Notes: generated by a model not told the origin, from the sequence alone. A stretch of DNA of 61,867 bases from CAZNEZ01 sp964572475 (GCA_964572475.1 CAZNEZ010000009.1:1-61867), one strand, 5' to 3'; shown: positions 8,753 through 18,617, counted from the first letter of the stretch. Program-made: numbers and translations.

Positions 8753-10414
8753 ATGGATAACGAGATTACATCTAAAAATTTTATAGAGCAGATTATAGAT
8801 AAAGACCTTGAGGAAGGTCATTATGACCATGTACAGACAAGATTTCCCCCAGAACCTAACGGATATCTCCATATAGGACATGCTAAGTCTATTTTACTTA
8901 ATTATGGGCTTGCTAAAAAATATAACGGCAAATTCAACATGAGATTTGATGATACTAATCCAACTAAGGAGAAGACAGAGTATGTTGAATCTATTCTAAA
9001 AGATATTAAATGGCTTGGTGCAGATTGGGAAGACAGACTTTTCTTTGCATCTAATTATTTTGATCAGATGTATGAGGCAGCTATTAAGCTTATAAAAAAG
9101 GGCAAGGCATATGTATGTGACCTTAATGCTGATGAGATAAGAGAATATAGAGGAACGCTTACAGAACCAGGTAAAAACAGTCCATATAGAGATAGAAGTA
9201 TAGAAGAGAATCTTGAGCTATTTGATAATATGAAGAATGGAATGTATGAAGATGGAACTAAGGTACTTAGAGCCAAGATTGATATGTCATCACCTAATAT
9301 TAATATGAGAGATCCAATTATTTATAGAGTAGCACATATGAATCACCATAACACAGGTGATAAATGGTGTATCTACCCAATGTATGATTTTGCTCATCCT
9401 ATTGAGGATGCGATTGAGAATATCACACATTCTATTTGTACACTTGAATTTGAGGATCATAGACCATTATATGAATGGGTGGTTAATGAACTTGAGTACA
9501 AGATGCCTCCTAGACAGATTGAATTTGCTAAACTTTATCTTACTAATGTAGTAACAGGTAAGAGATATATTAAGAAACTTGTAGAAGATGGAATTGTTGA
9601 TGGCTGGGATGATCCTAGACTTGTTTCTCTTAGTGCCTTGAGAAGAAGAGGCTTTACACCTGAGTCTATAAAGATGTTTGTTGATCTTGTAGGTGTATCA
9701 AAGAGTAATAGTTCAGTTGATTATGCAATGCTTGAGTATTGTATTAGAGAAGATTTGAAGCTTAAGAAGAACAGAATGATGGCAGTACTTGATCCTATCA
9801 AGCTTATAATTGATAATTATGATGATGATAAGGTTGAGTATGTTGATGTTATTAACAATCAGGAGAATGAAGAACTTGGAAGCAGACAAGTTGCTTTTTG
9901 CAAGGAACTTTATATTGATAGAGAAGATTTTATGGAAGAACCTCCTAAAAAATATTTCAGACTATTTCCAGGTAACGAAGTAAGACTAATGAATGCTTAC
10001 TTTGTAAAATGCGAAAGTTTTATTAAAGATGAGACAGGCAAGGTTACAGAGATTCATTGTACTTATGATCTAGAAACAAGAAGTGGAAGTGGATTCACAG
10101 GTCGTAAAGTTAAAGGCACAATTCATTGGGTAAGTGCGCGTCATGCTGTACCTGCAGAGATTAGATTATATGAGAATATTGTAGATGAGGAAAAAGGAAA
10201 GCTGAATGAAGATGGTTCTCTTAACTACAATCCTAATTCACTTACTGTTCTTAATAATTGTTTTGTTGAGCCGGAACTTGCTAATGCAAAACCAGAAGAA
10301 AGCTTTCAGTTTGTAAGACAGGGATATTTTTGCGTAGACAATAAAGATTCATCACCAGAACATCTTGTATTTAATAGAATAGTTTCGCTTAAGAGTTCAT
10401 TCAAATTAAATTAG
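8753..10414 (+). CDS. glnS: Glutaminyl-tRNA synthetase
   Basis: A 553-residue class I synthetase that charges tRNA-Gln with glutamine. The HIGH motif is present as PPEPNGYLHIGHAKS (about residues 27-41). The later block GWDDPRLVSLSALRRRGFTPESI is diagnostic for the GlnRS/GluRS family, and the following VGVSKSNSSVDYAMLEYCIREDL matches GlnRS. The KMSKS-equivalent reads TGKRY rather than the MSKRK of E. coli, which I believe is common in Clostridia. The C-terminal beta-barrel anticodon domain is complete. AGGAGG lies upstream of the ATG. The gene is followed 17 bases later by a DUF2225 gene, probably co-transcribed. Confidence 0.96.
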   Translation: MDNEITSKNFIEQIIDKDLEEGHYDHVQTRFPPEPNGYLHIGHAKSILLNYGLAKKYNGKFNMRFDDTNPTKEKTEYVESILKDIKWLGADWEDRLFFASNYFDQMYEAAIKLIKKGKAYVCDLNADEIREYRGTLTEPGKNSPYRDRSIEENLELFDNMKNGMYEDGTKVLRAKIDMSSPNINMRDPIIYRVAHMNHHNTGDKWCIYPMYDFAHPIEDAIENITHSICTLEFEDHRPLYEWVVNELEYKMPPRQIEFAKLYLTNVVTGKRYIKKLVEDGIVDGWDDPRLVSLSALRRRGFTPESIKMFVDLVGVSKSNSSVDYAMLEYCIREDLKLKKNRMMAVLDPIKLIIDNYDDDKVEYVDVINNQENEELGSRQVAFCKELYIDREDFMEEPPKKYFRLFPGNEVRLMNAYFVKCESFIKDETGKVTEIHCTYDLETRSGSGFTGRKVKGTIHWVSARHAVPAEIRLYENIVDEEKGKLNEDGSLNYNPNSLTVLNNCFVEPELANAKPEESFQFVRQGYFCVDNKDSSPEHLVFNRIVSLKSSFKLN

Positions 10415-10431
10415 AAAGGGTGTAAGGCAAA

Positions 10432-11304
10432 ATGGGAAATTTATTTTCAGGATTAGAAAAATTAGGTTTAGGAAATATTACTGACAATATGGATGTATTT
10501 TCGGAAAATAATGATGAAAAGCTAAACACTAAAGAAACAAATATAAAAAAAGAAAGTCATGTGGATGTACCAGAAAAAGAGTTAGTATTTGATAAAACAT
10601 ATCATTGTCCTGTCTGTGAGACTACATTTAAGAGTAAAGCTGTTAAAACAGGAAAGACTAAGCTTGAACGTACAGATACTGATCTTCGTCCCAAATATAT
10701 GTATGTTGATTCACTCAAATATGATAGTATTGTGTGTAACAAATGTGGATATTCTGCTTTAAGCAGATTCTTTAATTATATTACAGATCCTCAAACAAAG
10801 CTAATTAAGGATAATATTACACCTAATTTTGAGGGTATTGATGAAACAGTTGAATTTTATACTTATGATGATGCAATATTAAGGCATCAGTTAGCACTTG
10901 CCAATGCAGTTGTTAAGAAAGGCAAGATAAGTGAGCGTGCATACATTTGTCTTAAGATAGCATGGCTGTTAAGAGGAAAGGCAGAGAACCTCCCAGAGGA
11001 CGAAGCCGATAGAGACGCTAAGATTAAAGACTTAGCTGATGATGAACAACAATTTTTAACAGAGGCATATCAGGGTTTTATAAGCGCAATGGCTAAAGAG
11101 AATTTCCCGATATGTGGAATGGAAAAATGGACATATATTTATTTATGTGCTGACCTGGCAAGAAAGGCTAAAGAGTTCCAAACTTCTATGAAGCTTATAT
11201 CTGAGATTTTAGTTTCAAAGGAGCCAACAAGTAAGCTTAAGGATAAGGCAAGAGATCTTAGAGCTTTTATTAAACAGGATATTGAAAATGAAAAGGCAGA
11301 ATAG
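10432..11304 (+). CDS. DUF2225 family protein
   Basis: A 290-residue protein with a low-complexity N-terminal leader, then two CxxC pairs, CPVC (about residue 58) and CNKCGYSALSRFF (about 103), likely zinc ligands. The C-terminal two thirds is helical and TPR-like. This is the DUF2225 layout found widely in Firmicutes. Its role is unknown. It follows glnS by 17 bases and is followed 6 bases later by a MocR-type regulator, so the three genes probably share a transcript. Confidence 0.88.
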   Translation: MGNLFSGLEKLGLGNITDNMDVFSENNDEKLNTKETNIKKESHVDVPEKELVFDKTYHCPVCETTFKSKAVKTGKTKLERTDTDLRPKYMYVDSLKYDSIVCNKCGYSALSRFFNYITDPQTKLIKDNITPNFEGIDETVEFYTYDDAILRHQLALANAVVKKGKISERAYICLKIAWLLRGKAENLPEDEADRDAKIKDLADDEQQFLTEAYQGFISAMAKENFPICGMEKWTYIYLCADLARKAKEFQTSMKLISEILVSKEPTSKLKDKARDLRAFIKQDIENEKAE

Positions 11305-11310
11305 ATATTA

Positions 11311-12720
11311 ATGAATGAAATAACATTGAATCTTAATAATAAGTCTGATATTCCTTTATATGAGCAGATATATTCTCATATAAGGGATGAAATAAAGGCA
11401 GGTAATATGCCCTGCACCTCCAAGCTTCCTTCAACAAGGAAGCTTGCTGATTATCTACAGGTAAGCCGTAGTACTATTGATATGGCTTATGATCAGCTTT
11501 TGTCGGAAGGATATATTGAATCTAGACCTAAAAGTGGTTATTATGTTTCAGAGATATCACTATTATATAATATAAGTACGCCTTCTATTAAAACTGATAA
11601 GATTAATACTGTGAAAACTTCAAAAAAATATATTGATTTTTCACCAAGAGGTATTGATTTAACTAATTTTCCTTATGAGCTTTGGCGTAAATTAACGAAG
11701 AAAGTTCTTATTGATTATAATAAGGATTTATTTGGAGCAGGAGATGTTAAAGGAGATATAAGGCTTAGGACAACTATTTGCAATTACCTATATGAAGCAA
11801 GAGGCGTACAGTGTAGACCAGAACAAATTATAATTGGAGCAGGTACAGATTATTTATTCCTATTATTAGACAGAATAATCGATTCATCATATGGATTAGC
11901 AATGGAAAATCCAACATATAAGCAGGCATATCGTATGTTTAGTTCATTTGGAAGAAGAGTTATACCTATGAAGATGGATAACAATGGAATGAGGATAGAT
12001 AATCTTAGAGATTCAGGAGCATCAGTTGCGTATGTTATGCCGTCGCATCAATTTCCACTTGGAAATGTAATGCCTATAAAAAGACGGCAAGAATTGCTGG
12101 AATGGGCAAATTTAGGTAATAAATATATTATTGAGGATGATTATGATAGTGAGTTTAGATATAAGGGTAAGCCTATACCTGCACTTCAAGGAATGGATGC
12201 TAATGGTAAAGTGATTTATATAGGAACATTTTCCAAATCAATTGCACCAGCTATACGTATGAGTTACATGGTTTTGCCACAGCAGCTTTTACCAGAATAT
12301 GATAAAAAAGTATCATTTTATTCATCTACAGTATCAAGAATTGATCAGGTAGTAGTAGAAGAATTTATTTCTGAGGGACATTATGAAAGACATTTGAATA
12401 GAATGCGTGCAATATATAGAACTAAGCAGGAAATTTTACTAAATGAAATTAAAAAATTTACATTTCCTTATACAATTAAAGGTGAAAATTCGGGAATTCA
12501 TGTTTTGTTAAAACCAGATGAAAGTATTACGGAATGTGAATTGGTTAATAGCGCGCTGAAAGCAGGAGTAAAGGTATATGGAATAGAAGAATATTATATT
12601 GATGAAATGTACGAGAAAGAAAAGGGAATTATGCTTGGATATGCAAATCTAACTGAAAAACAGATAATTAATGGAGTTAGTAAGCTTTGCGAGGCATGGA
12701 ATCAAAAAACACAGTCATAG
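11311..12720 (+). CDS. MocR-type PLP-dependent transcriptional regulator (GntR-aminotransferase fusion)
   Basis: A 469-residue protein. Residues about 1-75 form a GntR winged helix (IYSHIRDEIKAGNMPCTSKLPSTRKLADYLQVSRSTIDMAYDQL). The rest is a fold-type I aminotransferase with the PLP lysine in YIGTFSKSIAPAIRMSYM and the conserved YVMPSHQFPLG. MocR proteins sense PLP or amino-group metabolites; PdxR and GabR are the known examples. No pdx or gab genes are adjacent, so the target cannot be named. It ends at a terminator. Confidence 0.92.
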   Translation: MNEITLNLNNKSDIPLYEQIYSHIRDEIKAGNMPCTSKLPSTRKLADYLQVSRSTIDMAYDQLLSEGYIESRPKSGYYVSEISLLYNISTPSIKTDKINTVKTSKKYIDFSPRGIDLTNFPYELWRKLTKKVLIDYNKDLFGAGDVKGDIRLRTTICNYLYEARGVQCRPEQIIIGAGTDYLFLLLDRIIDSSYGLAMENPTYKQAYRMFSSFGRRVIPMKMDNNGMRIDNLRDSGASVAYVMPSHQFPLGNVMPIKRRQELLEWANLGNKYIIEDDYDSEFRYKGKPIPALQGMDANGKVIYIGTFSKSIAPAIRMSYMVLPQQLLPEYDKKVSFYSSTVSRIDQVVVEEFISEGHYERHLNRMRAIYRTKQEILLNEIKKFTFPYTIKGENSGIHVLLKPDESITECELVNSALKAGVKVYGIEEYYIDEMYEKEKGIMLGYANLTEKQIINGVSKLCEAWNQKTQS

Positions 12721-12725
12721 AATAA

Positions 12726-12760
12726 AAAAACAGGCATAGAATTAATCTATACCTGTTTGA
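12726..12760. terminator. Terminator shared by convergent genes
   Basis: Inverted repeat 12729-12740 and 12746-12757 (arm AACAGGCATAGA, one mismatch), flanked by A run and T run. It lies between the MocR gene and the oppositely oriented small acidic gene. Confidence 0.75.
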
Positions 12761-12766
12761 TTAATA

Positions 12767-13027
12767 TTATTTAGTTTCGCTGTCTTCTTGTTCTTCATCT
12801 GTTACTGGTGCGATAGGAGTATATCCTCTGTCAGAACTTTCAGAATCATCTGCTTCATCATCTTCATCTGAAAAGTCATCATCAAAATCATCATCATCAA
12901 AATCTGAAAAATCATCATCAAAATCATCTGATGTTTCTTTATATTTTTTAAATAAAGCTACACCTCCTGCAACTGCTGCACCTACAATTGCTGTAAAAGC
13001 AAGAAACTTACCTAATTTTTTAGCCAT
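12767..13027 (-). CDS. Small membrane-anchored acidic protein
   Basis: An 86-residue protein with one N-terminal hydrophobic helix (GKFLAFTAIVGAAVAGGVALF, YtxH-like) and then an extremely acidic tail made of D/F/S repeats (DDFDDDFSDFDDDDFDDDF). The start has a good AAAGGAG site. The tail could bind cations or be disordered. I do not know its function; the small anchored form resembles YtxH-like stress proteins only in layout. Confidence 0.82.
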   Translation of the reverse strand: MAKKLGKFLAFTAIVGAAVAGGVALFKKYKETSDDFDDDFSDFDDDDFDDDFSDEDDEADDSESSDRGYTPIAPVTDEEQEDSETK

Positions 13028-13292
13028 TTTGTTTACTCCTTTCGTATTGAATAACTATTAAATTTATATGTGACTATTGTAATACTATTCCACAAAAAAA
13101 GGAAGTCTATTTCCTCATTTTTAATAATTTATTATAAAAAATTTATTTGATTTTTACATCATAAAAACCTATACTTTAAGTCATGATGATATTTACATAT
13201 TTTACTGATATGTAATATTATGTAATTGTAGTGACAATTAAAAGGTACTAAGGTACAAGTGATAAGTTTGATTTAAGAAAGCGAAGATAAAC

Positions 13293-14165
13293 ATGAAATA
13301 TATAGAAGAAAATGGTAATATTATATTGAATGATGCAATAGACTTTAGTGTTGAACAGACTTTGGAGTGCGGACAATGCTTTAATTTTGAAAAACTTGAT
13401 AATAATGATTATGCCGTATGCGCTTGTGGAATATTACTTCACATATCACAGGATAAGGATAAAGTTACTTTTTATGATACTGATATTATAACTTTTGAAA
13501 ATGTATGGATACCATATTTTGATTTAGATAGAGATTATGGTGAGATTAAGAGGTATCTGATTGAAAAGGACGAAGTGCTTATTCCTGCTATTGAACAGAT
13601 GTATGGAATTCATTTACTGAATCAGGAATTTCATGAAACATTGATGTCATTTGTAATATCACAGAATAAGCAAATTCCACATATTAAGCAGATTGTAAGA
13701 ACTCTTTCAGAGAAGTTCGGTAATTATATTGGTACTCTAAATGATAAAAAGTATTATTCATTTCCAAGTGTTGAACAACTAGATAGGATTAGTATTGAAG
13801 ACTATCGTGAATGTAAGACTGGTTTTAGGGCTCCCTATCTTAAAGATGCGTCAGATAAGCTTAATAGTGGACTTAATAAGGATAGTTTTAGCAAGTACGA
13901 TTGTGCATCTGCCAGCGAAGAACTAAAAAAGATTAAGGGTGTAGGAGAAAAAGTCTCAAATTGTGTAATGCTGTTTTCACTTGGATATAGAGATGCATTT
14001 CCAGTTGATGTGTGGATAAAAAGACTTATGGAGGAGATGTATTTTCATAAGGATACAAGTAAAGAAGAGATAATGAGATTTGCTAAAGAACGTTTTGGAG
14101 ATTATGGGGGATACGCCCAGCAGTACATTTTTTATTATGGTAGAAATAAAAGCATCAAAAATTAA
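13293..14165 (+). CDS. ogg: 8-oxoguanine DNA glycosylase/AP lyase (OGG1-type)
   Basis: A 290-residue base-excision repair enzyme. The N-terminal domain (about 1-105) matches the OGG_N fold, with TLECGQCFNF. The HhH-GPD domain contains IKGVGEKVSNCVMLFSLGYRDAFPVDVWI. By comparison with human OGG1, Lys220 is the Schiff-base lysine and Asp239 is the catalytic aspartate; both are present. It should excise 8-oxoguanine and cut the strand. The ribosome site is weak (AAAGCGAAG). It is a single gene ahead of groESL. Confidence 0.92.
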   Translation: MKYIEENGNIILNDAIDFSVEQTLECGQCFNFEKLDNNDYAVCACGILLHISQDKDKVTFYDTDIITFENVWIPYFDLDRDYGEIKRYLIEKDEVLIPAIEQMYGIHLLNQEFHETLMSFVISQNKQIPHIKQIVRTLSEKFGNYIGTLNDKKYYSFPSVEQLDRISIEDYRECKTGFRAPYLKDASDKLNSGLNKDSFSKYDCASASEELKKIKGVGEKVSNCVMLFSLGYRDAFPVDVWIKRLMEEMYFHKDTSKEEIMRFAKERFGDYGGYAQQYIFYYGRNKSIKN

Positions 14166-14187
14166 ATATAAAAATTAAAAAAATATA

Positions 14188-14253
14188 TTGACAAATAGTA
14201 GAGAAGTGTTAATATATTTACATGAGTTAGCACTCAAACGATAAGAGTGCTAA
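14188..14253 (+). promoter_or_regulatory. groESL promoter with CIRCE operator (HrcA site)
   Basis: The -35 is TTGACA (14188-14193) and the -10 is TAATAT (14210-14215) or the overlapping TATATT. Immediately downstream is a perfect CIRCE element at 14227-14253: TTAGCACTC, 9-base spacer, GAGTGCTAA. This is the known target of the HrcA repressor, so groESL is predicted to be induced by heat through HrcA. The hrcA gene itself is not in the window. Confidence 0.96.
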
Positions 14254-14312
14254 CAAAACAAGAAGATAGTAACATATTAAGATAATAGTTTTATTTTAAG
14301 GAGGAATTAGAA

Positions 14313-14597
14313 ATGAAATTAGTACCATTAGGAGACAGAGTAGTTATCAAACAATTAGTTGCTGAAGAGACAACTAAATCAGGTATCGTTTTACCAGGTC
14401 AGGCAAAAGAAAAACCACAGCAGGCAGAAGTTATTGCAGTTGGTCCTGGCGGAGTAGTTGATGGTAAAGAAGTTGTTATGCAGGTTAAAGTTGGCGATAA
14501 AGTTATTTATTCAAAGTATGCAGGAACTGAAGTTAAAGTCGATGAAGAAGAGCTTATCGTTGTAAAACAGAATGATATTCTTGCAATTGTAGAATAG
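14313..14597 (+). CDS. groES: Co-chaperonin GroES
   Basis: A 94-residue co-chaperonin that caps the GroEL ring. It has the family start LVPLGDRVVIKQ, the mobile-loop region EETTKSGIVLPGQAKEKPQQ, and the C-terminal KYAGTEVKVDEEELIVVKQNDILAIV. AAGGAGG precedes the ATG. It is the first gene of the CIRCE-controlled groES-groEL operon. Confidence 0.98.
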   Translation: MKLVPLGDRVVIKQLVAEETTKSGIVLPGQAKEKPQQAEVIAVGPGGVVDGKEVVMQVKVGDKVIYSKYAGTEVKVDEEELIVVKQNDILAIVE

Positions 14598-14651
14598 TCG
14601 ATAATTTTTAATTAGATAATAATCAGATAGCTATTATAGGAGGAATTAATC

Positions 14652-16274
14652 ATGGCAAAAGAAATTAAATTTGGCGCTGAAGCTAGAAAATCATTAGAAT
14701 CTGGTGTTAATCAGTTAGCAAATACTGTTAAAGTTACATTAGGACCTAAAGGAAGAAATGTTGTATTAAGTAAATCATATGGCTCACCACTAATTACAAA
14801 CGATGGTGTTACTATCGCTAAGGAAGTTGAATTAGAGGACGCATTTGAAAATATGGGTGCTCAGCTTGTTAAAGAAGTTGCAACTAAAACCAATGATGTT
14901 GCTGGTGATGGAACAACTACAGCTACTGTATTAGCACAGGCAATGGTTAATGAAGGAATGAAGAATCTTGCAGCTGGCGCTAACCCAATTATTTTAAGAA
15001 AAGGAATGAAGAAAGCTACTGATGTTGCGGTTGAAGCAATTCTTGATATGAGCAGTAAAGTAACAGGAAAAGATCAGATAGCTAAAGTAGCTGCCATTTC
15101 AGCTGGTGATGAAGTAGTTGGAAATATGGTTGCAGATGCAATGGAAAAGGTTTCTAATGATGGTGTTATTACTATTGAAGAATCTAAGACAATGCAGACA
15201 GAACTTGATCTTGTAGAAGGTATGCAGTTTGATAGAGGATATATCTCAGCTTATATGTCAACAGATATGGATAAGATGGAAGCTGTTCTTGAGAATCCAT
15301 ATATTCTTATAACAGATAAGAAGATTTCAAATATTCAGGAAATTCTTCCTCTTTTAGAGCAAATCGTACAGAGTGGCTCAAAACTATTAATAGTTGCTGA
15401 AGACATCGAAGGCGAGGCTCTTACAACATTAATCGTTAACAAGTTAAGAGGAACATTTACAGTAGTAGGTGTTAAAGCTCCAGGATATGGTGATAGAAGA
15501 AAAGAAATGCTTAAAGATATTGCTATTTTAACAGGTGGTCAGGTAATCTCAGAGGAACTTGGCTTAGAGCTTAAGGATGCTACAATTGAGCAGTTAGGTC
15601 GTGCTAAGACTGTTAAGGTTCAAAAAGAGAATACAATTATAGTTGATGGTGAAGGCGATAAAGCTGAGATAGCTGCAAGAGTAAGCCAGATTAGAACACA
15701 GATTACAGAGACAACATCTGATTTTGATAGAGAAAAATTACAGGAAAGACTTGCAAAGCTTGCAGGTGGTGTTGCTGTTATCAGAGTTGGTGCAGCTACA
15801 GAAACAGAGATGCAGGAAGGCAAACTTCGTATGGAAGATGCGCTTAATGCTACAAAAGCTGCTGTTGAAGAAGGAATTATTTCAGGTGGTGGTTCAGCCT
15901 ATATTCATGCTTCTAAAAAAGTATCTGAGTTTGCAGCAGGACTTGAAGGTGATGAAAAGACAGGTGCTAATATCATATTAAAAGCTCTTGAATCTCCATT
16001 ATTTATTATTGCGGCTAATGCGGGACTTGAAGGTTCAGTTATTGTTAATAAAGTAAGAGAGTCAGAAGTTGGAACAGGTTTTGATGCTCTTAATGAAGAA
16101 TATGTATCTATGGTTGATGCAGGTATTCTTGATCCAGTTAAAGTTACTAGAAGCGCATTACAGAATGCAACAAGTGTTGCTTCAACATTACTTACTACAG
16201 AATCAGTTGTAGCAACAATCAAAGAAGATATTCCAGCTATGCCAGCAGGCGGTGGAATGCCAGGAATGATGTAA
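14652..16274 (+). CDS. groEL: Chaperonin GroEL
   Basis: A 540-residue chaperonin. The ATP-binding motif GDGTTTATVLAQAM (about residue 86), the apical-domain sequence KAPGYGDRRKEML and the Gly/Met C-terminal tail ending GGMPGMM are all present. Length is normal for the family. It follows groES by 54 bases with its own AGGAGG site and ends at a strong terminator. Confidence 0.98.
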   Translation: MAKEIKFGAEARKSLESGVNQLANTVKVTLGPKGRNVVLSKSYGSPLITNDGVTIAKEVELEDAFENMGAQLVKEVATKTNDVAGDGTTTATVLAQAMVNEGMKNLAAGANPIILRKGMKKATDVAVEAILDMSSKVTGKDQIAKVAAISAGDEVVGNMVADAMEKVSNDGVITIEESKTMQTELDLVEGMQFDRGYISAYMSTDMDKMEAVLENPYILITDKKISNIQEILPLLEQIVQSGSKLLIVAEDIEGEALTTLIVNKLRGTFTVVGVKAPGYGDRRKEMLKDIAILTGGQVISEELGLELKDATIEQLGRAKTVKVQKENTIIVDGEGDKAEIAARVSQIRTQITETTSDFDREKLQERLAKLAGGVAVIRVGAATETEMQEGKLRMEDALNATKAAVEEGIISGGGSAYIHASKKVSEFAAGLEGDEKTGANIILKALESPLFIIAANAGLEGSVIVNKVRESEVGTGFDALNEEYVSMVDAGILDPVKVTRSALQNATSVASTLLTTESVVATIKEDIPAMPAGGGMPGMM

Positions 16275-16295
16275 TATTTTAATATAAAGTGTTTC

Positions 16296-16332
16296 ACAAA
16301 AGGGATTGGTCGTGTGCCAATCCCTTTTGTAA
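16296..16332 (+). terminator. Terminator of groESL
   Basis: Perfect 14-bp inverted repeat 16296-16309 and 16317-16330 (arm ACAAAAGGGATTGG) with a 7-base loop, ending in a T-rich stretch, 21 bases after the groEL stop. Confidence 0.85.
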
Positions 16333-16461
16333 TTTGACAAAAAATTATACAAACAATGAAGAGCAAAAGATAAAAACAGTATAAAATTACTTTAATTCAT
16401 ATGGAAAGTTGTTTTAAGATGTGTTACAATAAAAAGAATAATCAGCATGGAGGAAGAACCA

Positions 16462-16983
16462 ATGAACAACAATAGAATTGAGCAATTAATTTCTAAAAGA
16501 GCCAATACAACTACACTTATATTGAGGGTGGCAGCAGTAGTAGCATCTATTTTTATATTAATGATAGCATTTATGTTTATTCAGATTTATGCCTTAGTAT
16601 TAGGATTCTTTATAATTTATCTGGATTATCTTGCATTTTTGTATACAGATATAGAATATGAATATATGTATCTTGATGGTACAATTAGCTTTGATAAGAT
16701 ATATGGAAAGAATAAGAGAAAAGAAGGACATATTTTTGAGATTAAGAATGCTGAGATAATAGCACCAGAAGATTCAGAGTCAATTCAGAGATATGGTACA
16801 GCGACACAGATAAAAATTCAGGATTATTCTTCAGGATATGGAATTGAAAAAGTATATGCAATGGTTATAGCAGATCAAGGGAAAACAGCTCTCATTTTAT
16901 TTGAACCTAATGATGAAATGCTTAGTGCTATGAAGATGTGTTCTCCTAGTAAAGTTACCATTGACAGTTATATCAAAATCTGA
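16462..16983 (+). CDS. Membrane protein of unknown function (DUF6106-like)
   Basis: A 173-residue protein with two adjacent transmembrane helices (about residues 20-60) followed by a soluble beta-rich domain with the block LDGTISFDKIYGKNKRKE. The upstream ATG at 16447 has no ribosome site; GGAGGA at 16449-16454 sits 7 bases before the ATG at 16462, which I take as the start. I recall similar Lachnospiraceae proteins annotated as DUF6106 but cannot confirm. It precedes guaB by 42 bases and may share its transcript. Confidence 0.85.
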   Translation: MNNNRIEQLISKRANTTTLILRVAAVVASIFILMIAFMFIQIYALVLGFFIIYLDYLAFLYTDIEYEYMYLDGTISFDKIYGKNKRKEGHIFEIKNAEIIAPEDSESIQRYGTATQIKIQDYSSGYGIEKVYAMVIADQGKTALILFEPNDEMLSAMKMCSPSKVTIDSYIKI

Positions 16984-17025
16984 TAGAATTGCAAAAATAC
17001 AAATTATGAAAGTGAGGATTTTAAA

Positions 17026-18483
17026 ATGGGAAAGATTATCGGTGAAGGAATTACTTTTGACGATGTGTTATTAGTCCCTGGTTATTCAGAGGTGACACCG
17101 AACATGATTGATTTGTCAACACATTTGACAAAGAAGATTCAGCTGAATATTCCTATGATGAGTGCTGGTATGGATACAGTAACTGAACATAGAATGGCAA
17201 TAGCGATGGCTAGACAAGGCGGAATTGGAATCATTCATAAGAATATGTCAATAGAAGCTCAGGCGGAAGAAGTTGACAAGGTTAAGCGTTCAGAGAACGG
17301 AGTTATTACAGACCCATTTTATTTATCACCTGAACATACATTAGAAGATGCTAATGATCTTATGTCTAAGTTTAGAATTTCAGGCGTACCAATTGTTGAA
17401 AGCAATAAGAAGCTTGTTGGTATTATTACTAACAGAGATCTTAAATTTGAGACTGATTTCTCTAAGAAGATTAAAGATTCAATGACAAGTGATGGACTTA
17501 TTACAGCTAAAGAAGGCATTACTATAGAAGAAGCTAAGAATATCCTTGCTAAAGCAAGAAAAGAGAAACTTCCTATTGTTGATGATAACTTTATTCTTAA
17601 GGGACTTATTACAATTAAAGATATTGAGAAGCAGATTAAGTATCCATTATCTGCCAAAGATGAGCAGGGAAGACTACTTTGTGGTGCTGCTGTAGGTATT
17701 ACAAGCAATGTTATGGATAGAGTTGCTGCATTAGTTGAAGCAAAGGTTGATGCTATAGTTATTGATTCAGCTCATGGACATTCTAAGAATATTATAGATA
17801 CACTTAAGCAGATTAAAACAGCTTTTCCAGAGCTACAGGTTATCGTTGGTAATGTAGCTACAGGTGAAGCTACAAAAGCTCTTATTGAAGCAGGGGCAGA
17901 TGCAGTTAAGATTGGTATTGGACCAGGTTCAATCTGTACAACAAGAGTAGTAGCAGGTATTGGTGTACCTCAGATTACAGCCGTTATGGATAGCTATGAA
18001 GCTGCTAAGAAGTATGGAGTTCCAATCATTGCAGATGGAGGAATTAAGTTCTCTGGAGATATGACAAAGGCTCTTGCAGCAGGAGCTAATGTATGTATGA
18101 TGGGAAGCATGTTTGCTGGATGTGATGAAGCACCAGGTACATTTGAATTATTCCAGGGCAGAAAATACAAAGTATATAGAGGAATGGGTTCTATTGCAGC
18201 TATGGAGAATGGAAGCAAGGACCGTTATTTCCAGACAGATGCTAAGAAGCTTGTTCCAGAAGGAGTTGAAGGTCGTGTTGCCTACAAGGGAACTCTTGAA
18301 GATACTATATTCCAGCTTATAGGTGGTTTACGCTCAGGAATGGGATATTGTGGAACACCTAATATTGAGGCACTTAAAGAGAATGGAAGATTTGTTAAGA
18401 TTTCTTCTGCTTCACTTAAGGAGAGCCATCCACATGATATTCATATCACAAAGGAAGCTCCAAACTATAGTATAGACGTATAA
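17026..18483 (+). CDS. guaB: Inosine-5'-monophosphate dehydrogenase
   Basis: A 485-residue enzyme that oxidises IMP to XMP with NAD, the committed step to guanine nucleotides. The catalytic cysteine lies in GPGSICTTRVVAGIGVPQ (about residue 304). Two CBS domains (about 95-205) are inserted in the barrel in the usual position. The flap and the C-terminal block GLRSGMGYCGTPNIEAL are intact. No purine riboswitch is visible upstream. It ends at a clear terminator. Confidence 0.97.
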   Translation: MGKIIGEGITFDDVLLVPGYSEVTPNMIDLSTHLTKKIQLNIPMMSAGMDTVTEHRMAIAMARQGGIGIIHKNMSIEAQAEEVDKVKRSENGVITDPFYLSPEHTLEDANDLMSKFRISGVPIVESNKKLVGIITNRDLKFETDFSKKIKDSMTSDGLITAKEGITIEEAKNILAKARKEKLPIVDDNFILKGLITIKDIEKQIKYPLSAKDEQGRLLCGAAVGITSNVMDRVAALVEAKVDAIVIDSAHGHSKNIIDTLKQIKTAFPELQVIVGNVATGEATKALIEAGADAVKIGIGPGSICTTRVVAGIGVPQITAVMDSYEAAKKYGVPIIADGGIKFSGDMTKALAAGANVCMMGSMFAGCDEAPGTFELFQGRKYKVYRGMGSIAAMENGSKDRYFQTDAKKLVPEGVEGRVAYKGTLEDTIFQLIGGLRSGMGYCGTPNIEALKENGRFVKISSASLKESHPHDIHITKEAPNYSIDV

Positions 18484-18525
18484 TATTGAACTTTATAATA
18501 GCCCAATAATATAATAAAATATGAT

Positions 18526-18567
18526 AACAAGGATATGTTGCTTAAGGCCAACATGTCCTTGTTTTTT
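18526..18567 (+). terminator. Terminator of guaB
   Basis: A 15-bp stem (18526-18540 and 18549-18563, arm AACAAGGATATGTTG with one G-U pair) with an 8-base loop, followed by a run of T. Confidence 0.87.
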
Positions 18568-18617
18568 ATTCTGATATAGAATATAATGTTGATATTGAGT
18601 TGGAAGGAGAAAATGAA

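Noticed and set aside
12840..12930. DNA repeat near-array of TCATCATC units
   Set aside because: These are just Asp codons of the acidic tail, not a CRISPR or mobile repeat; spacers are absent.
13028..13292. Possible small RNA or gene in the 265-base gap before ogg
   Set aside because: No promoter with terminator, no structured repeat and no frame with a ribosome site other than ogg itself.
15905..16366. A 153-residue minus-strand frame over the end of groEL and its terminator
   Set aside because: It spans the groEL terminator and mirrors the groEL codons. No family features.
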